In this document: in pieces, positions 1 through 10,383 of the stretch
How the letters are laid out: each line of letters starts with the position of its first letter
Numbering within the stretch: position 1 is the first letter of the stretch
DNA from: Pogonophryne albipinna
Taxonomy: Eukaryota; Chordata; Actinopteri; Perciformes; Artedidraconidae
Assembly: GCA_028583405.1 (NCBI GenBank)
Contig: CM053253.1
Coordinates: forward strand, 677,013 to 741,012
Length of the DNA stretch: 64,000 bases
Direction of reading: 5' to 3'
Translations under genes and position numbers: made by a program
The notes under the pieces: generated by a model
The model's input: only the letters and a program-made list of their open reading frames with translations
Told to the model about the DNA's origin: nothing
Databases searched by the model: none

Positions 1-128
1 ATGTATTTTACGTCATGCGATCGGCTCTCGCGATCGGCATGTTTAGAGAGCACCGATCGATCGGTAGAGAGTGAGTATCGGCCGATCTCGATCGGTGACC
101 GATCGATCGGAGCATCTCTAGTTGTATG
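1..128. mobile_element. DNA-transposon end fragment rich in GATCGATCGG palindromes
   Basis: The first 128 bases hold several copies of CCGATCGATCGG and end in a motif like the terminus of fish hAT elements (reverse complement starts CTAGAGATGCTCCGATCG). A shorter piece of the same end lies at about 37,075-37,107, at the same place relative to the flanking repeat. The rest of this element lies left of the window, so its type is not certain. Confidence 0.4.
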
Positions 129-730
129 TATTGATTTAAATTGACATGCATCCTCTAAGAAAAATAGTCCGTTGTTACTGTTTGAACTAACGTAGCAACG
201 GCAGGAACTGCTTCGATAGCGTTTTTGAGGAGCTTTTTGATTACAGATTTGAAAACATTGTTGCTTGCTTTAAAAGTAGCACAATTCATGATGTCAAACC
301 TTAGAAAGTATCTAGATATCCCTGCCCTAATGCCAAAGTAACTGCACACTGAATATGTGTCGCCGTTTGATGTCTATGTCTGGACCGCTGCGTAAAAAGG
401 AGGGTTTCTGCCCCGTTACTTCTCTTCTTACTTCTATAAGAATAAAACACGGTGGACGGAGATCTCTTTTTCTCCCCCTCTTCTCCCCGCTGCAGCCCAG
501 CAGCTGATCTCAGAGCACGCTCCCCTCTCCTGCAGGGGGGCGTGGTCAGCTGCAGCTCACAGAATCAGCCCCCTGCAAAAACAGCGCTGGAAAGAGCGAA
601 TAGAGCGAAATGAGGCGTGGCTAACATGCAGGATCTTTTTTGTATTTTGAAAAAAACTATATTTATATACTTTATATAGGTATGGCCCTACAATATATTG
701 TTCAAATATAGCATGATAGATCCACTTTAA
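122..730 (+). mobile_element. T2/Kolobok-like MITE, right part
   Basis: This segment matches 37,101-37,735 closely. It ends in a terminal repeat GCATGATAGATCCACTTTAA with a TTAA at 727-730. The second copy in the window shows both ends, TTAAAGGGGACCTATCATGC and its inverted partner, so this is the right part of a short non-autonomous DNA element with a TTAA target site. TTAAAGG ends are typical of T2/Kolobok elements; that assignment is inference. It sits in the intron just upstream of the zinc-finger exon. A 64-codon minus-strand reading frame (155-349) is shared by the two copies but shows no recognisable domain. Confidence 0.6.
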
Positions 731-816
731 GTGAGTTTTTATTGTGTTAACTTGTATTTATTATTATTTATGCTTTTTAGATTGACTTTCTCTCTTTCTC
801 TGTCCGTCTGTTCTAG

Positions 817-1599
817 AAACCGAAAGGAAGAGAGAGACGTCACAGCTGTCAGCAATGTGACAAATCCTTCACAACATCTGGAACTTTAAAGAGCCACCTG
901 CGTATTCACATGGGAGAAAAACCGTACAGCTGTGAAGAGTGTGGGACAACTTTCACTAGATCAGGTCATCTCAAAACGCATCAACGTATTCATACTGGAG
1001 AAAAACCGTACAGCTGTGAATTGTGTGGGACAACTTTCACTACATCTGGTGCTCTAGAATCACATCATCGTATTCACACTGGAGAAAAACCTTACAGCTG
1101 TGAAGAGTGTGAGACAACTTTCACTACATCAGGTGCTCTCAAATCACATCAACGTATTCATACTGGAGAAAAACCGTACAGCTGTGAAGAGTGTGGGACA
1201 ACTTTCACTCAATCAGGTCATCTCAAAACACATCAATGTATTCATACTGGAGAAAAACCGTACAGCTGTGAAGAGTGTGGGACAACTTTCACTACATCAG
1301 GTGCTCTAGAATCACATCACCGTATTCACACTGGAGAAAAACCTTACAGCTGTGAAGAGTGTGGGACAACTTTCAATACATCAAGTAATCTCAAAAGACA
1401 TCACCGTATTCATACTGGAGAAAAACCGTACTGGTGTGAAGAGTGTGGGACAACTTTCACTAGATCAGATGCTCTAGAATCACATCACCGTATTCACACT
1501 GGAGAAAAACCGTACTGGTGTGAAGAGTGTGGGACAACTTTCATTCAATCAAGTGCTCTCAAAAGACATCTTCGTGTTCACTCAGGAGAAAAACCATAG
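817..1599 (+). CDS. C2H2 zinc-finger protein, terminal exon with 9 fingers
   Basis: The exon opens after a pyrimidine-rich acceptor ending TTCTAG at 816 and stays open in one frame to the TAG at 1597-1599, giving 260 residues with no start codon of its own. The first eight residues (KPKGRERR) are followed by exactly nine 28-residue C2H2 units (C-x2-C-x12-H-x3-H) joined by TGEKP-type linkers. An ATG at 910 is only a Met inside the first linker (HMGEKP), not the start. Recognition positions -1,2,3,6 read T-G-T-S, R-G-H-T, T-G-A-S, T-G-A-S, Q-G-H-T, T-G-A-S, T-S-N-R, R-D-A-S and Q-S-A-R. Such proteins are normally nuclear sequence-specific DNA-binding regulators. The 5' exons, and any effector domain, are not identified. 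A 17-finger paralogue lies at 37,822-39,276. Confidence 0.85.
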   Translation, partial: KPKGRERRHSCQQCDKSFTTSGTLKSHLRIHMGEKPYSCEECGTTFTRSGHLKTHQRIHTGEKPYSCELCGTTFTTSGALESHHRIHTGEKPYSCEECETTFTTSGALKSHQRIHTGEKPYSCEECGTTFTQSGHLKTHQCIHTGEKPYSCEECGTTFTTSGALESHHRIHTGEKPYSCEECGTTFNTSSNLKRHHRIHTGEKPYWCEECGTTFTRSDALESHHRIHTGEKPYWCEECGTTFIQSSALKRHLRVHSGEKP

Positions 1600-1655
1600 T
1601 GGTGTTAAGAGTGTAGGAGCCCCAATTAAGCATATTGTGTATTTTCACAGTTTAC

Positions 1656-1661
1656 AATAAA
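1656..1661 (+). promoter_or_regulatory. Poly(A) signal AATAAA for the 9-finger exon
   Basis: AATAAA lies 57 bases after the stop codon and is conserved at the same distance in the paralogous block (39,334-39,339). Similarity between the two blocks stops about 15 bases later. Confidence 0.55.
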
Positions 1662-1711
1662 CAATTCCCATCTATTGGCCTTGTGTTGGGTAATCCTTTT
1701 TTCCATTACAG

Positions 1712-1995
1712 ATCCCATCCCAACAGCGCCACGTCAACAGATGGCTCACCTGTGACTCTCTGCAGCTCACCTGTGACTTTCTGCAGCTCAGCTGTGACTC
1801 TCTGCAGCTCACCTGTGACTCTCTGCAGCTCACCTGTGACTCTCTGCAGCTCACCTGTGACTCTCTGCAGGACGCTGAGCTCTACTGCAGCGTCAGGAAT
1901 CAGGAATGAAGTGAGCTCAGAAAGGAGTGAGGGCCTCGGAGTGAACATCCTCCCTCCTGCAGACTCACACTGCAGATATGTGGTTCACCTGCAAG
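1712..1995 (+). other. Candidate exon containing a 21-bp minisatellite
   Basis: A strong acceptor (TTTTTTCCATTACAG, ending 1711) and a donor (GCAAG/GTAACG at 1995/1996) bracket 284 bases that are open in one frame. The frame encodes repeats of CSSPVTL, made by the 21-bp repeat at 1744-1870, then a non-repetitive tail ending DSHCRYVVHLQ. I recognise no domain. It could be an exon of an unidentified host gene or fortuitous splice-like sequence beside a minisatellite. Position after the zinc-finger terminal exon argues that it belongs to another transcript. Confidence 0.25.
1744..1870. repeat. 21-bp minisatellite, about 6 units
   Basis: Six near-identical copies of CTCACCTGTGACTCTCTGCAG run head to tail, with two single-base variants in the second and third units. 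Because 21 is a multiple of three, both strands stay open through the array, which explains overlapping short reading frames on both strands. Confidence 0.85.
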
Positions 1996-4030
1996 GTAAC
2001 GACTCTGATTCATATAAATATCAGATATAAAACCTAATGAAAGAACTGCTGTTCCTACGATGTGTTTATAATAAACGCACCTTTCAAAATGAATCACAGC
2101 GAGTAATAAGACATGCTTCAGATCGTGGTACATAACTGTTTAGCAGCAGCACCTTTCAAATGACTTTAGTTGGATCTTTATGTAGCGCTGCAGTGTGTCG
2201 GCTTTGCCTTCAGTGACTCATAGTGGCCGTGTTTGAAAGCACACACACACCAGGATGAATTTGGGTGTGTGCGCTGCATATATAAACACAGTGAGAGACA
2301 TTCATTAAATACATGTTTCTAACTAAACTTAACACAAGAAGGCAATTTGTGTTTGATGGACGATTTCTATGTTGTAACAATGCTTGTTGGCATTGCTGTG
2401 TTTGGTTCTTCCACACGCTACTGAGGCGGCTTGCTAAATGAATCAATTGTTAATAACTCAATTGTTGCCAATGTGTCTTTATTGATCAGTCTTCAATCAT
2501 CCACTCCACCACACAAGAGTCAGCAGAAGAAAAAAAGCTGTCTATTATGACATTTGTCATGGGCGCACCCCACACACTCAGCTCTGCTGCTCATCCCACA
2601 AATGCTTGTTCCTCGCAAATGTGGTTCCATTGGAAAGATAAGAAAACAGGCTTTCCAACGGTATGAGATGTATTGCCAAAAGGCATTGTTACAACATAGA
2701 AATCATCTACCAAACACAAATTGCCTTACGTTTTGTGTCTTTACAACAATGATACTGTATATACAAATATTTAGACAACGTATCAAATAAGTACAATAAA
2801 AGATAACAAAATACTGATAATCTTAGTTTTTAAAAGCAATTAAAAACTGAAATATGTTTAATTTCTTAAAGAGGAAGCGTAGAACTGAATGTGACATTAG
2901 TCCTTTGTGAGAAGAGTCTGGGTCATAGTGCACGTCAGCGTTTATCAGACTTACCATAGTGTAATTGATTAGATAGCTTTCCAGTGAAGCGTACAACACA
3001 TCAGACCAAAGCGTGCAGAAAGAGGAGAAGTGAGGAGAGGGAGGGATCTACAAGCCGAACAGATCACAAAGAGACGCTTAGACCCCACAGATGTACACAA
3101 AGCGACTACAGAGGACATGGATTGACTAAACAGAAATGTAAGACAACCACAACATGACCACCAGGAGACCAACAGACTGAACACACTCTGGAGACCACAT
3201 AGAAAGAAAGGTGTCTTTAAAAAGATTGTTATAGCAGAATGTTTAATACAGCGTATTTCTGATATTCATTAAGGTCACATGCTAAGCTATATGATGTGTG
3301 TTACTGAGTTGGGTCACACAGTTAGAGAGACAATGGTTCTTCTGAGTTATCAATAGATGTATTCATTTGAAGTGAGCTGACACCGAGGGTAGAGGAAGTT
3401 CAGAGAAGGCCTCAGGTTATAAAAACAGATCACCTTTGTTAGTTAACTAATCCTAAGGATGTCATGAGACTAAACTAAATAATAATTACTGATCGGCTAT
3501 ATGTGTGTTTGTGTTTTATTGATTCCTCTCTGTTTCTGGATCGCCACAACAAGATGCACAAAGACTTAAATGAATGAACAACAATCACAAAGAGCCAAAA
3601 GGGTCCGGGGGAATATCTCACACAATGTATCTAAAGACGCACAAAGATCCCAAAGATGATTCCAGCCCACAGATATACACAACATGACGAAAACAACCTC
3701 AAGATATGTAAACAACCACAACATGAGATGAACACGCACTTTAAAGATCTGTTGAACGAGCAAAGAATCATCAATGCCTTAAAAAAGATGCAAAACAATC
3801 ACAAATAGGCGCAAAATTCCTAAGAATAGTGGAAAAAGTACTACAAACAAACACAACATGACTTTAAACAACCAAACATGACCACAAGGAAATGCAAACA
3901 GATTAAAAATATACTTCAAACAACCAAAAAGAAACATCAAATGCAGGGACGCGGGAAGTCAGTCAGAGTGGGGGTGGGGGGTGCGGGTGCCTCGCAGCGG
4001 CGAAACTGTGGCGCTTACACTGCGTTTGCG
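1996..4030. repeat. Non-coding stretch with an inverted repeat and degenerate ACAAAGAG repeats
   Basis: No gene seen. A roughly 60-bp inverted repeat lies at 2,338-2,398 and 2,672-2,728 (arms share CTATGTTGTAACAATGC), probably ends of a small palindromic element. Stretches 2,995-3,180 and 3,545-3,930 are degenerate AC-rich repeats built on motifs such as CACAAAGAGACG and ACAACCACAACATGA, resembling decayed fish minisatellite DNA. The same texture returns at 4,540-4,745. Confidence 0.5.
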
Positions 4031-4114
4031 CTTCAGATGAGGCTCCCTCCGCAAAACGAGGCCCCACGCAGTCTGCGTGATCTGCGTGGAGGGAGGGTCC
4101 GGTATAATAACGTC

Positions 4115-4350
4115 ACACTAAATGCAGTCATTTGTTCTTTAGCAACAGCTTGTGAGAGCAGCGCATTCATCAGTGTTCGTTTTAATGCTGCCAGTTTGTT
4201 GACGGCCTGTGTGTTGATGGGACTTCTCATGTTCCCTAAATGTTTCCTCTGCCTTTCGCCAGTTCTTAAACCGTGCTTTCACAAAACTCCCATCCCTGAT
4301 CTTGCGCTGACGAGCTTCTTTTCTATAGCAGAGCAACAGAAGAAGCACAC
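4115..4350 (-). pseudogene. hAT transposase exon relic (TTF-type zinc-finger, ZMYM1-like)
   Basis: On the minus strand two overlapping frames read as one conserved segment broken by a frameshift. The first gives a stretch containing GSFVKARFKNWRKAEETF and REHEKSHQH; the second continues with QAVNKLAALKRTLMNALL and SQAVAKEQMT. This order is typical of the N-terminal region of TTF-zinc-finger hAT transposases and ZMYM1-like proteins derived from them. The frameshift lies near the HQHT/QAVNK join. No TIRs or further exons are seen, so it is an isolated decayed fragment. Confidence 0.6.
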
Positions 4351-4399
4351 TGCGTTATCACTTTCTCTTAAAGTTAAGCTTTTTAGAGACTGCTTACAC

Positions 4400-5010
4400 T
4401 AAAATGCTAACTCAAACATACTCAAAATAAAACTTTTGTATTGATTTGATTAGTGAACTTTTTGGCGTTGCAGTTACAACTCTCCGCCAACAGGTGGGGG
4501 TGCTGCAGCCCCCTCAGCACCCCCCCTTCCCACGTCCATGATCAAATGACTAAAGAAACATCAGAGAGAAGCTGAATTACTGCAAGGAGAGGAGGAAGTA
4601 CTAAAACATACACAAAACAACCACTTTGAAAGCAAAAGGACTTAAAGGGGATCAAAACAGACTACTTAAAACGATCACATAAATACAGAAAAAGGGTTAA
4701 AAAAGATGCAAAAAGACTGAAAGTAGATTTGGTGACACAAACAAAGACATCCCTCCCCCCCCCCTCGCTTGGACCTTAAAACAGGAACTTAATCTTTAAA
4801 TTCACACAATTCAAGTTTTATATCTCTCCAACTCCATCTTAGTGCCAAAGTCTATCCACTCCCAGAAACGTTGATCACTTCTCAGGAAAGAAGAGTAATG
4901 ATGAGAAGGAAACAGACGTTGTGTCAGAGTGGAACATGTTCATGTTGGTGAGCAACAGACAGGAAGCAGGGGGCGGGTCTCAGACTCTGGACCAGGGGTC
5001 ACCAACCTTT
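4400..5010. other. Unassigned AT-rich spacer
   Basis: No gene seen. A GC-rich block at 4,470-4,535 (GGGGTGCTGCAGCCCCC) resembles the ends of fish hAT elements that carry such C-runs. 4,540-4,745 holds the degenerate ACAAACAACC repeat texture seen at 3.0-3.9 kb. Confidence 0.3.
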
Positions 5011-5013
5011 TTT

Positions 5014-5090
5014 AGGGTGAGGGCTACTTTCAAAACATAAAACAAGTCGGGGGCTACTTTTACTCCTCTTTTTTTGTTTTTTGCAGTGTA
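5014..5090 (+). mobile_element. hAT-type terminal fragment
   Basis: CAGGGGTCACCAACC is a typical left end of one fish hAT group and is followed by GGGCTACTTTC, like the end at 25,981. No matching right end or target duplication is visible nearby, so this is probably a truncated copy. Confidence 0.4.
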
Positions 5091-5221
5091 TATATTTAGC
5101 ACATTTTAACATTATTATATGCTGACCTTTAACCTTTGTGTGCTGTTTGGGTCTGTGGGACCCGTTTGCAGAGTTTACTAAAATAACATGTATTTAATTA
5201 TTTTAACCTGCTTTATTTGGG

Positions 5222-5418
5222 GGTGGACCTCACCTCCTCTAGGGGGGTCCTCGCCTCCTCTAGGGGGGTCCTCGCCTCCTCTAGGGGGACCTCACCTCCT
5301 CTAGGGGGGTCCTCGCCTCCTCTAGGGGGGTCCTCGCCTCCTCTTGGGGGGTCCTCACCTTCTCTAGGGGGTCCTCGCCTCCTCTAGGGGGGTCCTCACC
5401 TCCTCTTGGGGGGTCCGG
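5222..5418. repeat. ~22-bp GC-rich minisatellite, about 9 units
   Basis: Copies of a unit like CCTCCTCTAGGGGGGTCCTCG are arranged head to tail. One or two units of the same repeat occur at 13,190-13,250 (inverted) and 45,505-45,560, each inside a hAT-type element and each next to CATCAATCTGGTGCACTTTGAG-like or GCACTTTACCACTGC-like sequence. The array is therefore an expansion inside a dispersed element, not host coding sequence. Confidence 0.75.
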
Positions 5419-6173
5419 GGGCATTCATCAATCTGGTGCACTTTGAGCACAACATGAATTTATGGACACAGCTCTCAGCACTCAGATGAAAGGGAGCTGT
5501 ATACTTTTCAATACTCCAATCATCTTTAGAATATGATCACAACCAATAACAAATAATTTAAACTTGTTTATTCTTATCTTATGTTACCTAGTTAGCATTC
5601 TTTCTTTCTCGCTATGCATATTTTACTAATCACTCCCCTTTTAAACTGTTTTTTTACTGTCCTATACACATTGGAATGATCTCTATACAGGCAGTAGCCT
5701 TGATATACGCCCTTTGGGCACCCCCAGGGCACAGCAACTTCGACGTGCCGTACTCCTGAATGTCAAAGCGTGCCAGCTGGGCAGGCTGATTGAAGTGGGT
5801 TTGTGGAATGCCACATTTGCCCAAAGGGCAACGTCTGAGAGTCCCACCTCGGGCTTGTATTGTTTACGGAGAGGACACGCAACTCCCCGAGCTGCTTCCC
5901 TGAGGCTATGGCAAGCAGAAATGCTGCCTTCGTGGGCAGCCACCTAAGCCCCACCAGGGCCAGGGTCTCGAAGGGAGGAGATGATAGGGCATCCGGCAGC
6001 AGGGGCAGGTCCCAAGCCGGAGCCCTCGGGGTGCTAGGGGGACGCTGCCGTAAAGCCCCTCTCATAAAGAGGGACACCGACCTGTGGCACCCTGCCGTGG
6101 CGCCGTCGACTCGAACATGTCGGGCAGAAATTGCAGCCACATAAATTCAGAGTGGAGTGAGAACGTCCACTAT

Positions 6174-6794
6174 CTAGAAGGGACTGTTGTCTAAGCAACA
6201 ACGTACATGCTGTCCCCAAGGAACACGCACATTCTTGCCCCCCATTTGGGGTAGAAAGTGCGTGGGTGCAAGCTGCACAGCCCGAAGCACTAGCACGTTG
6301 ACCTGGCGCGCACTCTCCTGGGCAGACCGCTGACCCTGAACGGTCCTGCCCTGCCGCACTGCACCCCACCCTGAGAGACATGCACCTATGGTGATGGTCT
6401 CCTGGCGGGGTGGGATGGCGCCCATGGGCACGCCCACCAGGAGATAGGCCCTGCCCCTCCAGCGTGACAGAGAGTGGAGGCAATGCTGCGACACCCTGAC
6501 TTCCCTGTGCCTGTGCCACTTGGCGTCCAAGTGAAGGCTGTTCAGCCACATCTGCATGGGGCGCAACGACAGCGGCCGAGGCAGCTGCCAGTCTGCCCAA
6601 GGGCCGAAGGAACTGAATATAAGGCACCATCTTGCCCGGCCCACGTGGAAGTAAGCATCCCTCAAGTCCACGGTTGAGAACCACTCCACCTGTGCATATG
6701 CAGTGGTCAGCATATAGAATGGCAGCACCTTCAGGAATCTGTTGATTCCGCTGAGGTCCAAGATCGGGCGAAATCCGCCGACTTTCTTGCTCAC
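6174..6794 (-). pseudogene. DIRS-type reverse transcriptase/RNase H fragment
   Basis: The 206-codon minus-strand frame begins MSKKVGGFRPILDLSGINR and keeps WFSTVDLRDAYFHV, which corresponds to the first catalytic-aspartate motif of DIRS reverse transcriptases. Sequence that should carry the second, Y/F-x-DD, motif is not recognisable; the frame changes and then resumes with a segment (ACLSGWGAVRQGRTVQG) like the RNase H domain. Loss of the central catalytic region makes it non-functional. Confidence 0.65.
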
Positions 6795-7194
6795 GAGAAA
6801 GTACGCCGATTAAAACCCCCTGGGCTAAGCAGAGGGTCTTACTGGCTTGATTGCGTCCTTGGACAGAAGGACGGACAACTCTTGGGCCAGAGCTAGGGCC
6901 CCTGCCGGATCGCTGACGACTATCAATTAGACCCAGCCGAAGGCTAGGGGCCGGAGCTGCGGTCCGTACCCCTGGGTTAAGGTGAAAACCACTCAAGGGC
7001 CAGAAGTACAGACCGGCCAGTAACTGAGCTGCTGCTGGGAAAGCAGCCGACGACCGCCCCCGGGATTTCAGGGCCCAGCCCCCCGGCCCCTGGAGCCTCT
7101 TGGGGGTGCACCGGTAAGGCTCTGGGGCACGAGGCCGCCTGGAAGGCGGGCGACCTGGGGCACGAAAGTCATTGGGAGGCGGTTGAGTGGGCCG

Positions 7195-7629
7195 CTAAGA
7201 CCTCTGCAGACCACCCCTGTAATCCGGCGGCTGAGTGCGGCTGCTAGAGCAGCCACTGGGCCGGCTGGGAGTGGGCACAGGTCTGCGAAGACCCGAGAGC
7301 TGCTGCCTGGTCCGCCTAGCTTTGGCAGCACGCTCCAGTGCCTCCAGGGCAGCTGACCTAAACAGCTCCCCTGGCTCGACTGGTACGCTACGGAGGACTC
7401 CACTACATGTCTCCGTTAGTGGTGACTGGGCCAGCCAAAACTGGCGACGAGTCTGTACCAGCGACAAGGCGTACTCATACAGAGGTGCGTCAACCGAAGG
7501 AGGTACGTCAGCCGAAAGAGGTGCGCCAACCGAAGGAGGGGCGTCAACCGAAGGGGGGGTGGGGGGAGACAGGCGGCCCGCTAGCAGCCCGCTACCAGCC
7601 CCTACACCGGGCCCAGGCTGAAGGGCCAA
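7195..7629 (-). pseudogene. DIRS-type gag fragment
   Basis: The minus-strand frame has a repetitive N-terminus (VDAPPSVGAPLSADVPPS), produced by an 18-bp repeat at 7,487-7,555, followed by a helical segment with RRQFWLAQSPLTE, PVEPGELFRSAALEALERA and QQLSGLRRP. That segment matches the pattern of fish DIRS gag proteins. The frame sits upstream (minus orientation) of the reverse transcriptase block, as expected. Confidence 0.55.
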
Positions 7630-7750
7630 GAGGCGACTTCATCATGCCCCTATCGGCAGCTAGCCGATCCACTTTAGAGGACAGCCTGTTTCTAGTCCTT
7701 CTATTGGGGTCTATGGGGCTTTGTGGGCAAAAGGCCGCAATGTAGCACAT

Positions 7751-8235
7751 GTTGGAAAGAAAATACAAGCTGCAATAGTTGAAGTGGAGAAATGGACAAA
7801 TAAATGGTTATGGTAACAAAGTGTTTATTTAATATATCTGGCTTGCTATAGCTACTTGCTAACGGTTTAGCTTACCCGCGCGATTCAAAGTAACGTCAAC
7901 GCTATAATTTATGCTTTGCTTACATGTTTGCATAACTTGTAAGTTTACTGACATTTACATACCTTGTTCACCTGGCTCAGGTGGTGGTTCTGGGGTTGTT
8001 GTGTGAGCCACCACTTGAGAATTGCCGTCTGTTTTATTAAAAAAATGTCTAATGTCCATCTTCTTCAGAAACTCAGCGTCCGCGGCTGACAGTTTAAAGT
8101 TTAAACACTGTCACAGAGGAGAGGTACGTACCTGTCAGCCAATAAAACACGTTTATTTCCATGCAACTCTCTGATTGGTCTGGTGGCTCTGTTGCATTCA
8201 CCGAACACGGGAAATTACATTTCTGCCGTCCTCTA
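7751..8235 (-). other. Probable 5' piece of a transposase gene with a splice donor
   Basis: On the minus strand, 8,061-7,965 begins with an ATG and encodes MDIRHFFNKTDGNSQVVAHT followed by a proline/glutamate run, ending at a good donor (AAG/GTATGT). It resembles the MDIRKWLKK start at 8,827 and the 5' exons of TTF-type hAT transposases. No downstream exon is found toward 7,750. The rest of the interval shows no gene. Confidence 0.35.
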
Positions 8236-8263
8236 GGTAAAGTACGGTTAATGTATTATATTA

Positions 8264-8509
8264 TTGAGGGAGAATTTGTCCGGGACGACGCCCATGGATG
8301 GAAGGAAGGTGGGGTTTAAAAGAAGGGAGGAAAATGTCATTTCTCGGATGAGAATAGGTCATACAGGTCTCAATCATACATTAAGTATAATTGGAAAGCA
8401 TCCAACCGGAAAGTGTATACACTGCAGCCAGCCAGAAACTGTTGAGCATGTTTTACTGCTTTGCAGGAAATATAGTACTCAGAGAAATGTGCTTTTCCAG
8501 ACACTGAAG
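8264..8509 (+). pseudogene. LINE ORF2 C-terminus, part 1 (I/Nimb-like), split by a hAT insertion
   Basis: The frame encodes RREENVISRMRIGHTGLNHT, then a cysteine/histidine cluster CIHCSQPETVEHVLLLC, typical of the C-terminal region of I/Nimb-group non-LTR reverse transcriptases. At 8,510 a 4.8 kb transposon begins. Skipping it and one copy of the 8-bp duplication, the same frame continues at 13,345 with KKAKFHDLS. Upstream of 8,264 the LINE appears 5'-truncated. Confidence 0.7.
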
Positions 8510-8756
8510 CAGGCCCGGTTCTACGGGGGTGCATAAGGGTGCATTGCACCCTCAGTTGAGTCGTTATGCACCCTCATTTGAAAAATGAAAAGTGAAAAAA
8601 ATGAAAAGTGAAAAAAATTAAAAAGTGAAAAATATTAGATATATAGTAGTAATAATAATAAGAAGAATTTAGTTGAAATAAAATAAATTGTGGTTAAATA
8701 ACATTGTCTGCTGCATTTATTTGGTCAATTGAAACGGTAAGTAGGCCTACGTTATT

Positions 8757-9265
8757 ATGTCAGGTGTGCGTGACCTGTGCCGCTGCGCATTCGTCATCTG
8801 CAAGGTGCTTACACAGCAGTCAGTGATGGACATCAGAAAATGGTTAAAAAAAACAGCCCTAATCGCCAGCAGTAACACTGCACCTACTGCAGGTAATAAC
8901 AGTTCAGATCATGGGGACATTGCGTTACCCACGGTCAGTCCTCCCGCCCGACTCGCCGGCTTTGTCCGCCTCGCCCACGGAGGCGGAGCAGCCGCAGCCG
9001 TCTTCGTTGCCCCAAACGCCGCCACCCCTCGGCGGCCCGCAAGTGCCAGAGGACCTCGGCAAAACAGAGCCTGCCCAGGTATATTAAAAAAAGTACCCAA
9101 CTCGCCTGTACAGTGGGGTGAGGCGCTCATTTTGCAGCTCATGGTTTCAAAACAGAGATTGGCTGGAATATTCATGTAAAAAAGATGCCATCTTCTGCAT
9201 GTAGACATTTCGGTTCAAGTAAGTCAGATGCCTTCATCACAACTGGCTACAACAACTGGCGCCAT
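8757..9265 (+). pseudogene. hAT transposase N-terminus relic (TTF/ZMYM type)
   Basis: An ATG at 8,827 encodes MDIRKWLKKTALIASSNTAP. After frame changes the segment 9,030-9,265 reads as the conserved N-terminal domain of TTF-type hAT transposases: GGPQVPEDLGKTEPAQVY, then WFQNRDWLEYSCKKDAIFC, then CRHFGSSKSDAFITTGYNNW. At least one frameshift and a stop interrupt it. It lies just inside the left end of the 8,510-13,336 element, so it is probably that element's own transposase start; the catalytic part is missing. Confidence 0.6.
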
Positions 9266-9273
9266 GCTCTTTA

Positions 9274-10375
9274 AGGTGACCAGATTTTCAAAATTAAAAC
9301 CGGGGACATTTTGAGTTTTGCGGTCAATATATCATTAACATATCCAATTTTCTTCACTGTTAAAGAAAAAAGGGGGACAATTCTGCTTTAATGTAATTCG
9401 AACATTTGAACTGTTGGATACAAACAGAAGGACGATAGTTCATATATGAGACTTCAAAGGTATTTTATTTTGAAACTCTACATCAGATTGTCCAGATTCT
9501 CTCTGAGTGACTAGATGGGGTGTCCTGCTATCACCCTGGAGTGAAATAAGTCTTTGATAATTTGACAGTTTTTTATTAATTCTTGTATAAAAACAGAAGG
9601 ACGATAGCCCATATATGAGATTTCAAAAGTATTTTATTTTGAAATTCTTCATCAGATTGTCCGGATTTTCTCTGTTTGACTAGATGGGGTCTCACCCTGA
9701 AGTGAAATAAGTATTTGATTGACTTCGAATGACTCTTTGATTATGGACGGTTTCCATTAAATAATAATCAAAATATAGATGGACAATAGATCTAATTTGA
9801 GATTTTAAACAGCATACATTTTAAATTGTGCTTCAGAAAGTAATGTTATTTTAGGAGTGTTGTGAGATGGTGTCAACATCAATTGAAATTAGTCACCCAG
9901 TGGAAATGTCAGATATGTCTTCATAACTGTAGTTTACATTTTACATTCACTCAGTTATAATGTGGTAGTTATACGTAGTTTGTTTAAAATTATTATTGAT
10001 CACATTATATAGTACATATTTCTTAATTTAAGCTCCAGTATATATGCATATGTTTGGTGTGTTTTTTAGGTAGCCTATATTTGTTATTGACCGAGTAAAC
10101 ACTTTTATTTTGAAGGCAGTTTTTACAGGCCTCAATCTATCTATTCGCGCACCGCAATACAACGTGCGGGCTGGCTTAACTGTGTTTTCCGAAGTGGGGG
10201 CTGGCATGACCACAGTCTGTTTACCCAGTGTTTCCTGACATGAAACGTTTTATATCACCTTGCTATGTGTTTTTAACGTATATTAAAAAACGGGGACATT
10301 TCCGGGGACAGTTTCAACAGGGGACAGGCCAATACAAACGGGGACTGTCCCCGGAAAACGGGGACGTCTGGTCAC
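9274..10375. mobile_element. MITE with GGTGACCAG ends and an internal tandem duplication
   Basis: The left end GGTGACCAGATTTTC with AACCGGGGACA nearby mirrors the right end TCCCCG...GACGTCTGGTCAC. Internally, a roughly 170-bp segment is repeated in tandem (about 9,420-9,590 and 9,590-9,760; both contain AGTATTTTATTTTGAAA-like and GACTAGATGGGGT). No coding capacity. Flanking duplication was not resolved. Confidence 0.55.
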
Positions 10376-10383
10376 ACTATCTA

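Larger units (their letters stand above)
5683..7750 (-). mobile_element. Decayed DIRS-like retroelement (gag, RT-RNase H, tyrosine recombinase)
   Basis: Read on the minus strand, three blocks occur in the DIRS order. 7,629-7,195 is gag-like, with RRQFWLAQSPLTE and a proline-rich N-terminus. 6,794-6,174 is reverse transcriptase plus RNase H, with GGFRPILDLSGINRFL, VDLRDAYFHV and, later, GWGAV. 6,140-5,763 resembles the tyrosine recombinase, with SLFMRGALRQRPP and WDLPLLPDALSSPPFETL. DIRS elements copy RNA to DNA and integrate by tyrosine recombinase, without target duplication. The blocks lie in different frames with stops between them, so no full-length protein can be made. GC content is higher than in the flanks. 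Confidence 0.7.

Noticed and set aside
155..349. 64-codon minus-strand frame conserved at 37,139-37,333
   Set aside because: Conservation is explained by the duplicated MITE; no domain or start context supports a gene.
3878..4402. 174-codon plus-strand frame
   Set aside because: Antisense to the hAT transposase relic, with no domain of its own.
6034..6996. 320-codon minus-strand frame as an intact gene
   Set aside because: It crosses the DIRS RT region in the wrong frame; the recognisable DIRS motifs lie in the overlapping frame 6,174-6,794.
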